Shown here piece after piece: positions 23,539-32,979 of a DNA stretch of 58,606 bases. Position 1 is the first letter of the stretch. Each line of letters starts with the position of its first letter. Origin of the DNA: CAWACC01 sp964390695 (GTDB lineage Bacteria > Chlamydiota > Chlamydiia > Chlamydiales > Parachlamydiaceae); NCBI GenBank assembly GCA_964390695.1, contig CAYMKI010000003.1, positions 1 to 58,606 of the forward strand. Direction: 5' to 3'. A program made the position numbers and the translations under genes. The notes beneath the pieces are model-generated. The model worked only from the letters and a program-made list of their open reading frames with translations, did no database searches and was not told the DNA's origin.

Positions 23539-24783
23539 ATGGATGCTAAATATTATGCCACTCTAATTGTAGAAAAACTAGTCAAAGCGGGCTATATTGC
23601 CTATTTTGCCGGAGGATGGGCCCGCGATTATGTCATGGGGCATCCTTCGTCGGATATCGATATTGCCACCAATGCCCCTCCCGAAAAAATCTTGGATCTT
23701 TTTCCGCATACCATATTGGTGGGTTTGGCGTTCGGGGTGATTATTGTAGTGATCGAAGGCCATCAGTTCGAGGTGGCCACATTTCGCCGCGACATCGATT
23801 ATCAGGGTGGGCGCCGTCCAAGCAGTGTGGAGTTGGCCGAACCAGAAGAAGATGCCTTAAGGCGTGATTTTACCATCAATGGCATGTTTTATGATCCTCT
23901 TGAAGAGCGCATCATCGACTATGTTGGCGGCATGGAGGACATCAAAAAACGCGTGGTGCGCACTATAGGCAATCCCGATGAGCGTTTTTCTGAAGACCGC
24001 CTGCGTATGATCAGGGCGGTGCGCTTTGCTGCCCGGCTCGATTTTGCTATCGATCAAGGCACGCAGGAGGGCATTCAATTGAACGCCGACACCTTATTTC
24101 CCGCAGTGGCTATGGAACGCGTGTGGCAGGAATTCAACAAGATGGCGGCCTATCCCAAGTTTGACCAGGCATTAATGGACATGCATCGCTTGCGGCTGCT
24201 GCCGGTGATTTTTCCGGTTTTAGAGCAGGTGCACCTGAATGATATCAGGCAGCGTGTAGCGGCTTTTTCGGCTTTTCCGCATCCTTGTCCGACTTTGTTT
24301 TATCTATTAGAGTTGTTTCCTTTTGCCACGGTAGAAGAGCAGGTAGCTCTATGCCACTATTTGAAAACGAGCACCAAGGATATGGAACTGGTCGAGTTTT
24401 TGTATAGCTACCGCAAAAAAATCAACGAGGAAATGCTGCGTTTAAACAGCGAGGAATTCCATGAATGGGGGTATATGTATGCGCATCCCAAATCCAGCGT
24501 TTGCTTGGAGGTGATAGCTGCGCGTTTACCTCCTGCTCAACGGCAAGTATTGCTGGAGACGCACAGAAGCCGTCAACACTTTCTAGCTCCGCATGTGGAA
24601 AGAATTGCTTTGAAAAAACCGCTGGTCAACGCGGCTATTTTGCAACGGCATGGAGTCTTGCCGGGCAAAAATATGGGAAAGTTATTGAAAGAAGCCGAGA
24701 GAATAGCGATTAATTATGATATTCACGAGCCGGATGAAATTATCAACAAGCTTAAACAAACGCCGATATGGCCGGAGGTATGA
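23539..24783 (+). CDS. pcnB: tRNA nucleotidyltransferase / poly(A) polymerase family
   Basis: This 414-residue class II nucleotidyltransferase has the FAGGWARDYVMG active-site helix (about 22-33), the metal-binding SDIDIAT, the RRDFTINGMFYDP motif (about 112-124) and ERFSEDRLRMIRAVRFAARLDF. These fit both CCA-adding enzyme and PcnB-type poly(A) polymerase; no HD domain is evident. It adds CCA to tRNA 3' ends or A tails to RNA. The choice between the two needs family-level comparison, so the symbol is tentative. The apparent ribosome site GAGG is only one base before ATG 23539, unusually close. It starts a three-gene run with the SpoU methylase and rsgA (gaps of 3 and 23 bases). Confidence 0.88.
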   Translation: MDAKYYATLIVEKLVKAGYIAYFAGGWARDYVMGHPSSDIDIATNAPPEKILDLFPHTILVGLAFGVIIVVIEGHQFEVATFRRDIDYQGGRRPSSVELAEPEEDALRRDFTINGMFYDPLEERIIDYVGGMEDIKKRVVRTIGNPDERFSEDRLRMIRAVRFAARLDFAIDQGTQEGIQLNADTLFPAVAMERVWQEFNKMAAYPKFDQALMDMHRLRLLPVIFPVLEQVHLNDIRQRVAAFSAFPHPCPTLFYLLELFPFATVEEQVALCHYLKTSTKDMELVEFLYSYRKKINEEMLRLNSEEFHEWGYMYAHPKSSVCLEVIAARLPPAQRQVLLETHRSRQHFLAPHVERIALKKPLVNAAILQRHGVLPGKNMGKLLKEAERIAINYDIHEPDEIINKLKQTPIWPEV

Positions 24784-24786
24784 CCT

Positions 24787-25533
24787 ATGATGAAGAAAAT
24801 TACCAGCCTTCAGCATCCCTTAGTAAAACATTGGGTTAAACTGCGCAAGAACAGCGATTACAGGTTTGAACATAAAGCCGTGATGATCGAAGGGGTTAAG
24901 CTCACCAAAGAAATATGCACCCAGTATGCCCCGAAACAAGTGATAGCGCTAGACGAACATCTGGTGCCAAAAGGAGTGGATGAAAAAGCCGTCGTGCTTG
25001 TGACCGAAGAGATTCTCCGCAAGATCACCGGAATGGCCAATTCGGAAGGCATCTTGGCGGAAATGCCCATGCCCGCCCCCGCGGATTTGAATGGCAGAAA
25101 ATACTTGATAGCCTTGGACGGAGTATCCGATCCCGGAAATATGGGCGCTTTGTTAAGAACCGCCTTGGCTTTGGGCTGGGAAGGTGCCTTTATTTTGGAG
25201 GGCAGCTGCGATCCTTTTAATGAAAAAGCCTTGAGAGCATCCAGAGGCGCTGTCTTTCGCTTGCCTTTGAGGGTCGGACACTGGGATGAGTTGGAAAAAT
25301 TGATAACTAAGAACAAGCTACAGCCTGTGGCTGCGGATCTGGAGGGCAAGGATCTCAAGCTCATGCCCTCTGATAAATCCGGAAAATTACTGGTATTGAG
25401 CAATGAAGCTTCCGGGCTATCGGATGAAGCTATCAGAGTGTGTGAAAAAGTGACTATACCCATGCCCGGAGACATGGAGTCTTTGAATGTCGCTGTGGCC
25501 GGTGGAATATTAATGTATAGTTTAAAACCATAG
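24787..25533 (+). CDS. SpoU-family RNA 2'-O-ribose methyltransferase
   Basis: This 248-residue enzyme belongs to the SPOUT (trefoil-knot) class. It has an N-terminal substrate-binding domain (QHPLVKHWVKLR) and a C-terminal knot with the three SpoU motifs: IALDGVSDPGNMGALLRTA (about 109-127), LVLSNEASGLSDE, and IPMPGDMESLNVAVAGGIL. It methylates a ribose in rRNA or tRNA using SAM. The target cannot be read from sequence; TrmH/RlmB-like rRNA methylation is likely. GGAGG lies eight bases upstream of ATG 24787. It sits between the nucleotidyltransferase and rsgA, a coherent RNA/ribosome maturation cluster, and its SAM could be supplied by the metK of this window. Confidence 0.9.
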   Translation: MMKKITSLQHPLVKHWVKLRKNSDYRFEHKAVMIEGVKLTKEICTQYAPKQVIALDEHLVPKGVDEKAVVLVTEEILRKITGMANSEGILAEMPMPAPADLNGRKYLIALDGVSDPGNMGALLRTALALGWEGAFILEGSCDPFNEKALRASRGAVFRLPLRVGHWDELEKLITKNKLQPVAADLEGKDLKLMPSDKSGKLLVLSNEASGLSDEAIRVCEKVTIPMPGDMESLNVAVAGGILMYSLKP

Positions 25534-25556
25534 CCGGGTGCTTAAGAGTATTTTTT

Positions 25557-26720
25557 ATGAACGAACAAGATCAAGATCCGAAGAAGCACCTTCCCAAGAG
25601 ATGGGTAGGATGTGATATTGAAGAATCCTATTTTGGCGACGATCGCAAGCTGTCGAAGCATGAAAGAAAGATGGCGGCTGCTAAAGACAGGTCGAAGTAC
25701 AAAAAAACGGATAAGGATAAGCTGCAAAAACAGGCTAAAAGCACTCCTCAAGATAAATCGGAGGATAAAAATCTGCTGGAAGGGCGTGTGCTTTCGATAA
25801 AATCCGAAGGGATTATGGTCGAATATCAGCATACATGCTTCGTGTGCTCTTTGCGAGGTGTGCTGAAAAAAGACAAAAGCCAGTTTAAAAATCTCGTGAC
25901 TGTAGGCGATTGGGTGTTGTTTGAAAAGATCCAAGAGGGCGAGGGTATGATCGAGCAAGTAAAGCCCCGCCATTCGATCTTATCGCGCGCAGATAACCTT
26001 TCCCGAAGAAAGGAACAGCTGATAGCAGCTAATGTCGACCAGGTGTTGGTTACCTTATCGGTAGTTTCGCCTCCCCTCAAGCTGGGCTTGCCGGACCGCT
26101 ACATCATCGCTGCGCAAAAAGGCTCAATGGCTCCTATCATTGTGTTCAATAAAGTGGATTTGCTGCAGCAGAAACCTGAAGATCCTGCGGTGATAAGGGA
26201 CAGCGAACTCTTTGTGGAGCTTGCCAAGGCCTATCAACAGGTAGGCATACCTGTGATCGCCGTCAGCGTGGTTACGGGAGAGGGATTAGAGGAGCTAAAA
26301 GCCATCATGGAGGATAAAACCTCGGTATTTTCCGGACAGTCGGGAGTGGGTAAGTCATCTTTGATCAATGCTATCACAGGGGCAGCATTGGAAACCCGCA
26401 CTATAGTAGAGAAGACTCAAAAGGGTTCGCATACGACTTCTTCAGCGCACTTACTGCCCTTGGAGAATGGAGGCTGGTGCATAGATACTCCGGGTATAAA
26501 AAGCTTTGGAGTGTGGGATTTGAGCCGTGATGAGGTCGAAGAGTATTATACCGAGATTTTTATGGAAGGGCATAAATGCCGATATCCCGATTGCGCTCAC
26601 ATCCAGGAAAATGAATGTGCTGTCAAGAAAGCTGTCGAGGAGGGAAGGATCTCTCCTTTGAGATATGTTTCCTATGTATCATTAGTCAACGATATCTCGC
26701 AGGAGTATCTTAGGCGATAA
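25557..26720 (+). CDS. rsgA: Ribosome small-subunit GTPase RsgA
   Basis: This 387-residue circularly permuted GTPase matures the 30S subunit. The permuted order is visible: G4 FNKVDLL and G5 precede G1 GQSGVGKSSLINA, then G3 DTPGIKSFG. An OB-fold lies before the GTPase domain (about 80-145), and the C-terminal zinc site is C-x4-C-x-H-x5-C in CRYPDCAHIQENEC. The N-terminus has a highly charged extension of about 75 residues (Lys-rich) beyond most homologues, perhaps RNA binding. The start at ATG 25557 follows a modest AAGAG. It is last in the run with the nucleotidyltransferase and SpoU genes and converges on the LOG gene 24 bases away. Confidence 0.93.
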   Translation: MNEQDQDPKKHLPKRWVGCDIEESYFGDDRKLSKHERKMAAAKDRSKYKKTDKDKLQKQAKSTPQDKSEDKNLLEGRVLSIKSEGIMVEYQHTCFVCSLRGVLKKDKSQFKNLVTVGDWVLFEKIQEGEGMIEQVKPRHSILSRADNLSRRKEQLIAANVDQVLVTLSVVSPPLKLGLPDRYIIAAQKGSMAPIIVFNKVDLLQQKPEDPAVIRDSELFVELAKAYQQVGIPVIAVSVVTGEGLEELKAIMEDKTSVFSGQSGVGKSSLINAITGAALETRTIVEKTQKGSHTTSSAHLLPLENGGWCIDTPGIKSFGVWDLSRDEVEEYYTEIFMEGHKCRYPDCAHIQENECAVKKAVEEGRISPLRYVSYVSLVNDISQEYLRR

Positions 26721-26744
26721 ATGCCTATTAGATATGCTAATTAG

Positions 26745-27767
26745 CTAGAATTGATTGATCTCATCGATCATCTTGCGCAGTAAGCTATAGTGTTTGCGGG
26801 TGTGGCTGAAAGCTATTCTGGGCAAGTCGAGAAATTCGTCCTCTTCAGCCGATGGCGGGCATTTTTCGATGCTTCCGCTTTCTATCAAGGCCTTAAATTG
26901 TACGTTAAGGCTTTGTATTTGCGCTTCGGTGGGTTCTTTATTCAAACGCAAGACCATTTTATCTTTAACGTATCGTTGAGAATGATAATTTCGGTAAAAT
27001 AATTGGATGTGCTCTGCCGCTTTTTCGATGGAAGGGGCGTGATAATATAAGCTCACATCTTCTGGGCTGATCCAGCCATTGGACAGCAATTGCTGTTGGA
27101 GGTAATCTTCCCAATGCTTCCAATAATTTCCGCCAGGGCCTTCTAGAAGCACGACAGGTATGGTATGCGCTTTTCCTGTTTGCAGCAATGTGAGTACTTC
27201 GAAAATCTCATCCATGGTCCCGAACCCCCCTGGAAATCCCACTACGGCGTCAGAATGGCTCATGAACATCAATTTTCGCGTAAAAAAATAGTGGAAGACG
27301 ATCAGCTTGGGGTCGCCTTCGATCACCTTATTGGAAGCTATTTCTGAAGGCAGTCTAATGGATAGTCCAAAACTCGATTCTGGCTGAGATCCTTCTATTC
27401 CGGCTTTCATAATACCGTTGGCGGCACCCGTAATGCACATCCAGCCATGCGAAGCCATCAGGCTGCTGAACTCTTTGGCCGTTTGGTAGTCGGGATGGTC
27501 TTCCGGTGTGCGGGCCGAACCGAAGATGCTAAGGCGCTTGCGGCCGGTATATTGATTGAAAATCCTATATGCATAACGCATTTCCTTTAAGGCCCTAGTG
27601 ATCAATTTCAGCTGGCCTAATTCGTGCCTGTCGATGTGTAGTTTGAGGCTGGTTTGGATCAGCTGAACGATCAGGTCTGTCTCATAGGAATCTTGCACAT
27701 CTCCGAATTGCTTGATGAGATTTAAAATCTGCTGGGTTATTTGTTCATCATAAACATTAGGTGTCAC
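26745..27767 (-). CDS. LOG-family nucleoside-monophosphate phosphoribohydrolase-like protein
   Basis: This 340-residue Rossmann-type protein carries the LOG/TIGR00730 signature: IFGSARTPEDHP, GAANGIMKAGIEG and the diagnostic PGGFGTMDEIFE. LOG proteins cleave nucleoside 5'-monophosphates at the N-glycosidic bond; bacterial members act in nucleotide salvage or stress. N- and C-terminal helical extensions make it longer than the minimal 190-residue LOG. The start is GTG 27767 with AGGAG seven bases upstream. It follows the methyltransferase gene with a 10-base gap and is probably co-transcribed with it. Confidence 0.85.
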   Translation of the reverse strand: MTPNVYDEQITQQILNLIKQFGDVQDSYETDLIVQLIQTSLKLHIDRHELGQLKLITRALKEMRYAYRIFNQYTGRKRLSIFGSARTPEDHPDYQTAKEFSSLMASHGWMCITGAANGIMKAGIEGSQPESSFGLSIRLPSEIASNKVIEGDPKLIVFHYFFTRKLMFMSHSDAVVGFPGGFGTMDEIFEVLTLLQTGKAHTIPVVLLEGPGGNYWKHWEDYLQQQLLSNGWISPEDVSLYYHAPSIEKAAEHIQLFYRNYHSQRYVKDKMVLRLNKEPTEAQIQSLNVQFKALIESGSIEKCPPSAEEDEFLDLPRIAFSHTRKHYSLLRKMIDEINQF

Positions 27768-27777
27768 GATATATCTC

Positions 27778-28317
27778 CTAGGGTACTTGATAGATATAGA
27801 TTTTGGTGCGATACAGGTCTGCTACTTCATGTGTATCATAAGGGATCCATCCGGGAATAGCAAACGTATTTGATATCACCCAAGTGCCCGGGCGCAGTTT
27901 GCTCTCCAGTTCAGGTTTCAATATCTGCATGGCTTTGGGGTAGAGATAACACACTACCAGCTGGGCGTCTTTCCAGGCTTCGAGATGAAAATCTTTTCTG
28001 TGTAATTTCACGTTGTGTAGCTTTTGGGTGGTGGTAATGCATTTAGAGACGAAATACGGAATGGGTGAAAGTTCATAACCGATAATGGTGTGCTGCGGGT
28101 AGTGTTTGGCTAAGGCTCTAGTTAAAGTGCCCCAACCCGAACCTAGTTCATAGATATTTCCCTGAGGATTTAAAGTGGGAAGTACGTGTAGTAAGCGCGC
28201 CAGCACCTTAGGCGAAGTGGGCATAGGGGAAATGCCTGTTCGCAGCGTTGTGTAAAGCAGCGAGCAAAGGCTGCCGATCAGCAGGGCAAGCAGGAGGAGG
28301 ATGAAGAAAGATGACAT
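27778..28317 (-). CDS. Membrane-anchored class I SAM-dependent methyltransferase
   Basis: This protein of about 179 residues has an N-terminal transmembrane helix (about 3-25) followed by a compact methyltransferase domain: motif I YELGSGWGTLTRALA, the acidic GYELSP strand end, and LVVCYLYPKAM as motif IV-like. The domain is short, lacking an obvious substrate cap. I start at ATG 28317; a TTG at 28380 would extend it by 21 residues. Neither has a clear ribosome site. It precedes the LOG gene by 10 bases. The substrate is unknown; membrane anchoring suggests lipid, quinone or protein methylation near the inner membrane. Confidence 0.75.
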   Translation of the reverse strand: MSSFFILLLLALLIGSLCSLLYTTLRTGISPMPTSPKVLARLLHVLPTLNPQGNIYELGSGWGTLTRALAKHYPQHTIIGYELSPIPYFVSKCITTTQKLHNVKLHRKDFHLEAWKDAQLVVCYLYPKAMQILKPELESKLRPGTWVISNTFAIPGWIPYDTHEVADLYRTKIYIYQVP

Positions 28318-28477
28318 AGCTTTTATAGCGTAAAATAAGCGTGAAATTCGAATTGTAGTTTTATTAATAAAAAGATACAATGCTTATTTTCTTGTAAATA
28401 TAATATGAGAAAATAGTGGCATCTGTTGTACTTTTGAGGTTATTCATCAATATTATAATATATAGAGGATTTTATTT

Positions 28478-29611
28478 ATGAGTTCTGTAGCTAGTTCACC
28501 ATTTTCTTCTGTCGCATATCAAAATTTACAACGTGATTTTGATACCTTGCAGAAATTAGAAAAAGGCCATGATGACAAGTTGGGAGTGGAAAAGGGTCGA
28601 TTAGTGATGTCCAGGGGAGGGTTTTTACAAGCTCCCAGCCGTACTTTCAAGAATTTGAGCGTCGGAGGATATAACCGCGAGGCGGTCACAGACTATCTCG
28701 AGAATTTAGCGCAGAGAACCACGGCTTTCATTCAAGATTTTAAATCCCGGCCCGATAGCTCTACTTATGGATCGGAATATTCCCGATTCGTCGATACTCT
28801 CGATGATGTGGCCAGTGCCATCAGTGGTATGGAATTTCACTATAGAAATAATAGGGCATCACCTGCAGGTAAAGACAATACTGCTAAGAGATTGTCAGCT
28901 GTATATGATGTGTTTTCGAAATACCACAAAATTGGGGTTGAAGATCTCGAGAATAAGAAATGGACATTTGCCGTTCCGCAAACTAAGCCTGCATTGGATT
29001 TGACTTCACCTATTGTAATCAGACGTGTCACAAAAATGAAACCGAGTGATTATACTCCAGAGGAGCTGTTGCAGTTGGCTCAAGCTGCCAAAGCGCAGAG
29101 GGTGCCAGTATGGAAAAAAGTGGGGATGTGGGCCTCATATATATTTTCGACGATGTTAGCTGTCGTGCCTATAGGCTTAGCCATGAATTTGAAGTGGATT
29201 TTATGGAATCCGGTAGAGCTAGCGCTTAAGGGCAGAATTACCACACAAAATCCTATGAATTGGTGGATAAATTCGTGGTCAACGTCGTTGGTAAAGATAC
29301 ATGATAATTCAGAGGCTGCCATAGGTTGGTATGCGTATTTGCTGTTACAAGCTCCTCAGCTGACGGATAAGCATGTGGAGGCTTTCTGTCAACTCGCTCC
29401 GCATGTTAAAGAGCTGGACACTATCGGTAGGCCAAATAAAGTGTCCAAAAAACAACTGATGCAGATGATTGAGGCAGTTGGTCGAGGCTCGCGATGTTCT
29501 AAGATAAATATTTCAGAAAAAGCGAAGTGTGAAGACAAGGAGATACGAGGCCTTCTAGAAAAATACGGTTTTCAGCAAGATAAAAAACTTGAATGGAAAT
29601 TTACCAGGTAA
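28478..29611 (+). CDS. Uncharacterised protein with central membrane segment
   Basis: This 377-residue protein is unrecognised. It has a soluble N-terminal half (about 1-200, with Ser-rich start), a hydrophobic segment (about 213-238: MWASYIFSTMLAVVPIGLAM) possibly followed by an amphipathic stretch rich in Trp (PMNWWINSW), and a charged helical C-terminus. There is no signal peptide. GAGG lies before ATG 28478. It stands alone between the divergent methyltransferase and a copy of the dispersed repeat. The Ser-rich start and lone location resemble accessory chlamydial membrane or secreted proteins, but this is only suggestive. Confidence 0.65.
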   Translation: MSSVASSPFSSVAYQNLQRDFDTLQKLEKGHDDKLGVEKGRLVMSRGGFLQAPSRTFKNLSVGGYNREAVTDYLENLAQRTTAFIQDFKSRPDSSTYGSEYSRFVDTLDDVASAISGMEFHYRNNRASPAGKDNTAKRLSAVYDVFSKYHKIGVEDLENKKWTFAVPQTKPALDLTSPIVIRRVTKMKPSDYTPEELLQLAQAAKAQRVPVWKKVGMWASYIFSTMLAVVPIGLAMNLKWILWNPVELALKGRITTQNPMNWWINSWSTSLVKIHDNSEAAIGWYAYLLLQAPQLTDKHVEAFCQLAPHVKELDTIGRPNKVSKKQLMQMIEAVGRGSRCSKINISEKAKCEDKEIRGLLEKYGFQQDKKLEWKFTR

Positions 29612-29656
29612 AAAATAATAGGTGGGTTATCTACACATAAGATGTGTAACTTGGTG

Positions 29657-30185
29657 AACCACAGAGCCCACGATGAATTATCAAGGAAATTGGCGCACCT
29701 GCATGTATCCCCAAACCCCTAGAAAATTCAGCGGGTACAGTCATAAGGATGCAAAGTATCAGGCTGCAAGCCTGTAACGCATTAACCCAGGGCATCGCCC
29801 TTGTCATTACCCATTTTATTAGAAAATTAATTATAAGATATCCTTATTGCTTCAAGTTCAACGCAGAGGGCACGGAGGCACAGAGACGCAGAGTAAAGGC
29901 ATAAGAAGCAATAACTTAAAATTGCGCGCGAAGCGCACAATTTTAGCGCTGTCATTCAAACCCTACGGGTTTGAATGAAGAACCCTCTGAGCATCAGCGA
30001 CTCTGCAAATCTGTGTATGAAATATAAAACGAAGATCCAAGTTATTTCACGATAGAGGGCGCTGAAAGCAGCTGTCTTGTTCTGTGAGGCACTCATTTAC
30101 TGCAAACCCTTTTTTATATTCCTCTGTGTTCTCTCTGGGCTCTGTGGTTCAATATCTTATGTGTTATGAGTGATAGTGAATAGTC
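29657..30185. repeat. Dispersed repeat copy C, about 530 bp
   Basis: This is the most complete copy of the family also present at 12708-13149, 45621-45870 and 1-104. It contains an extra left portion (caggctgcaagcctg hairpin and acccagggcatcgccctt), then the shared blocks in order: the aaaattgcgc hairpin (29918-29944), a perfect 11-bp hairpin cattcaaaccc/gggtttgaatg (29953-29977), ctctgagcatcagcgactctgc and the ttctgtgaggcactcatt end. The remainder of the gene-free stretch to 30309 is AT-rich with nothing identified. Confidence 0.85.
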
Positions 30186-30309
30186 CAAATTTCTTAAAAT
30201 CCGGCATTTTCCGAATTATGCAATTATTTCTATAGCTACAGGCTTACGCCTAACATTTTCGCCTTTACATCTTTCGCTTTTTTGCGTTTTTATTGGTTAC
30301 GCAGGAGAA

Positions 30310-31290
30310 CTATTTTCTAGCATATGCTGAATTTATTGTTGAGGCGATTGCACTCAGCACAAAGAATAATGCGATAAAGCCGATCACACAGCCTCCAGTA
30401 GGAATAGGCAGAGCATAGGCTGAGAGACAATGCCTGGAAAAAGCCACTCCCAGGAGCGAAGCTGCGCAGCCTATCACGATGGCATAGGCTATCAGCGTCT
30501 TGAAGCGGTGCGCCAAGAAGCGTGCTGTCAGTACGGGTCCGGTGATAAAGGCTAACACTACGATGATGCCCACCGCTCTAAAGGCTCCGATGATAGTCAG
30601 GGAGACTTGCGCCATAAGCAGATAGTTGAATACAGAAGGGGAAAGGCCGAAAAGGCGTCCTAAGCCCGGATCAAAGCTCAGTAAAACATATTCCTTGAAA
30701 AATAAAAAACACACGAGAGCATTGAAGCCCACCAAGATCCATACAAATGGCAAGTCATCCAGTTGCAAAGCATCAACATTGCCCATGATCACTTCGGTGC
30801 CTATATGGGCATTGCGCGATAAAACTGTCAGCAAGATGATCCCGAGCGCAAACAGGGAGGTAAACACTAGGCCAATGCTCGCATCCTCTTGCAGGCGCAG
30901 TTTTTTATTTAAATATTCGGTCAAAAAACAAGTGGCTATCCCGGTCAACATAGAGGCCATTAGCAAAATCCCATTTGATAAGTGTGCATGCATGACTTCT
31001 AAGATATTGTGGTGCAGGTTTTTCTGCAAAGCATACGCCAGTACTATACCTAGTAAGATCGTGTGAGAAAGAGAATTGGCCAGCAAGGTCATCTTTCTAT
31101 AGACCAAGAAAGCGCCCAATAGGGCTGTGGAAATAGAAATACCGGCCAGCACCAATAACTGAACTTCATCGGAGGCTAGGTCGTGATATCCGATGGTGCC
31201 TTTGCTGAATAGATAAAGCCGTTGGATGAGCACGATAAAGAATCCAGAGAACGATTGCCCGTGGTAGGGATTTAGAGCTTCATGCGACAT
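30310..31290 (-). CDS. ytgD: Metal ABC transporter permease YtgD-like
   Basis: This 326-residue membrane protein of the ABC-3 (ZnuB/TroD/MntB) family has about eight to nine hydrophobic helices, with the conserved GAFLVYRKMTLLANSLSHTILLG coupling region and GAFRAVGIIVVLAFITGPVLTARFL near the C-terminal half. It would form a heterodimeric permease with the adjacent YtgC-like protein for iron, manganese or zinc import. It begins six bases after the ytgC stop and is last in the operon. No internal His-rich loop is seen. The name follows the chlamydial ytgABCD arrangement. Confidence 0.88.
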   Translation of the reverse strand: MSHEALNPYHGQSFSGFFIVLIQRLYLFSKGTIGYHDLASDEVQLLVLAGISISTALLGAFLVYRKMTLLANSLSHTILLGIVLAYALQKNLHHNILEVMHAHLSNGILLMASMLTGIATCFLTEYLNKKLRLQEDASIGLVFTSLFALGIILLTVLSRNAHIGTEVIMGNVDALQLDDLPFVWILVGFNALVCFLFFKEYVLLSFDPGLGRLFGLSPSVFNYLLMAQVSLTIIGAFRAVGIIVVLAFITGPVLTARFLAHRFKTLIAYAIVIGCAASLLGVAFSRHCLSAYALPIPTGGCVIGFIALFFVLSAIASTINSAYARK

Positions 31291-31296
31291 AGGCGA

Positions 31297-32229
31297 TCAC
31301 TTTTGCGGTTTATTTCGGCAGTTTTTTTTCATGGATCCTCTTGCTGGAGCAAAGAACAAGCTGAGGATAGCTGCTGTGCTAGCCACCAGCACAATCACCG
31401 GACCTGTGGGAAGCGAAAAATGGGCGCTGGAGGTGAACAGGTAGGATAGTTCCACAGAAGCTATCAAGCCTAGCAATCCGCTAGCCATGCCTAAGGCTGC
31501 AGAGGCTAAAAACATGGCATTTAAGCTTTTGACGAACTGTCTGGAAGCTACAGCCGGTGCAATTAGCATCGCAGAGATTAAGACCACTCCAATCGAGCGC
31601 ATGCCCATCACGATGTTTAAGGTGACAACGGTAAATACGAGAGTATTCAGAATTTTGTACTGGAGGTTTTGGGCTTTAGCAAAGCCTCTATCGAACGTTA
31701 AGAGTTGAATCTCCTTGGCGAATAGGGATATGAATAGCACATTCAGTCCCGCGATGATGGCATAAACTAGGGCGTCGGCATCTGTGATCGTCGCAGCTTG
31801 ACCGAAAAGATAGATAGGCACTTCTTTGAACAGCGGTGTGTGAAAGGATTGTAATAGGCCGGAAAAGGCAATGCCCAAGCCAAAAAAGGACGAGAGCACA
31901 AAACATAAAGCCGAATCGGATTTGACTTTCAAGGTATTTGTCAGCACGTGGATAGAGGCATACCCGAGCAAAGCGGCCAAGGATGCCCCGGCTATGACCA
32001 TAAGGCGGATTTCAATATCATTGAGCTGGGCATATCCGATGGCGCTGGCCAGGCACAAGCCTAAAATGATACCGGGGTATGCGGCGTGCGATAGGGATTC
32101 GCCAATCAGTGATTCTTTACGCAGGTAGACGATCACCCCCATGAGGGAAATGGAAAGGCAGGTAAACATGCAACCCCAGGTTGGGCCTCGCAAGACAGGG
32201 TCTATGAAGTAATCCAGAAAACTAGACAT
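31297..32229 (-). CDS. Metal ABC transporter permease YtgC-like, without YtgR domain
   Basis: This 310-residue ABC-3 family permease has about eight transmembrane helices, the YLRKESLIGESLSHAAYPGIILG coupling region and GMRSIGVVLISAMLIAPAVASRQ. In Chlamydiaceae the corresponding protein is a permease fused to a DtxR-like repressor (YtgCR); here the reading frame ends right after the last helix with a basic tail (MKKNCRNKPQK), so the repressor half is absent. I place the start at ATG 32229, overlapping the ATPase stop by eight bases; a start at 32283 would overlap far more. Metal specificity cannot be told from sequence. Confidence 0.88.
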   Translation of the reverse strand: MSSFLDYFIDPVLRGPTWGCMFTCLSISLMGVIVYLRKESLIGESLSHAAYPGIILGLCLASAIGYAQLNDIEIRLMVIAGASLAALLGYASIHVLTNTLKVKSDSALCFVLSSFFGLGIAFSGLLQSFHTPLFKEVPIYLFGQAATITDADALVYAIIAGLNVLFISLFAKEIQLLTFDRGFAKAQNLQYKILNTLVFTVVTLNIVMGMRSIGVVLISAMLIAPAVASRQFVKSLNAMFLASAALGMASGLLGLIASVELSYLFTSSAHFSLPTGPVIVLVASTAAILSLFFAPARGSMKKNCRNKPQK

Positions 32230-32968
32230 AGAAATCTCTGGATTTAAATGTCTTGGCAATATTTTCGGAGGTAAAGACAGCATGCACCTCTCCCGCAGCG
32301 ACGAGCTCGGTGTTTAGCATGATGATCCAATCGTAGTGTTCAGCCAGGTTATGCAAATCATGATGCACGACAAATAGGGTCTTTTGTTGGTTCCGTGTCA
32401 TTTGTTTGAGTAAATCCACCAGTAATTTCTCTGTGGTGATATCGATGCCGGCGAATGGTTCGTCCATGAAGTAAATGGAGGCCTCTTGCGCCAAAGCCCG
32501 CGCTATAAAAGCGCGTTGCTGCTGTCCGCAGGATAATTCTCCTATCTGCCGATGAGCTAATGAAGTCAGGTCTACTTGCTCAAGGCACTCATGGGCTATT
32601 TCGTAATCGATTTTTCCAGGCCGTCGGCAGAGGCCAATTTTTCCGTATCTGCCCATCAGGACCAAATCTTGTACAGTGAGGGGAAAGTCCCAATCTACAC
32701 TTTCTCTTTGGGGTACATAGCCGATTTGATTTTGGATTTTATCGATAGGCTGGCCAAGGAATTCAACCTTTCCGCTTTGCCGTGGGATAAGATTCAGGGC
32801 GGCTTTCACCAGGGTACTTTTGCCTGCCCCATTAGGTCCGATGATGCCCACCAAAATTCCTTTAGGTACTTGCAGGTGGATATTGGACAGGGCTAAATGG
32901 CGATGATAACTCACGGTTAGATCGATGATGCTCAGGGCTTTTTGAGAGGGTGGATTTTGGAGAGTCAT
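32222..32968 (-). CDS. ytgB: Metal ABC transporter ATPase YtgB-like
   Basis: This 248-residue ABC ATPase drives import through the YtgC/YtgD permease. Walker A is GPNGAGKST (about 43-51), the Q-loop is GYVPQRESVDWDFP, the signature is LSCGQQQR, Walker B is IYFMDEPFAGID and the switch His is in FVVHHDLH. The VPQRE..VDWDFP wording is typical of manganese/zinc/iron ABC-3 ATPases. GGAAG precedes ATG 32968. It follows the binding protein by 11 bases and overlaps the next permease by eight bases, so the operon is tightly coupled. Confidence 0.92.
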   Translation of the reverse strand: MTLQNPPSQKALSIIDLTVSYHRHLALSNIHLQVPKGILVGIIGPNGAGKSTLVKAALNLIPRQSGKVEFLGQPIDKIQNQIGYVPQRESVDWDFPLTVQDLVLMGRYGKIGLCRRPGKIDYEIAHECLEQVDLTSLAHRQIGELSCGQQQRAFIARALAQEASIYFMDEPFAGIDITTEKLLVDLLKQMTRNQQKTLFVVHHDLHNLAEHYDWIIMLNTELVAAGEVHAVFTSENIAKTFKSRDFYV

Positions 32969-32979
32969 AAGTCTTCCGC

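Noticed and set aside
24858..25475. Minus-strand open frame of 205 codons
   Set aside because: It is fully antisense to the SpoU methyltransferase, which has all three family motifs.
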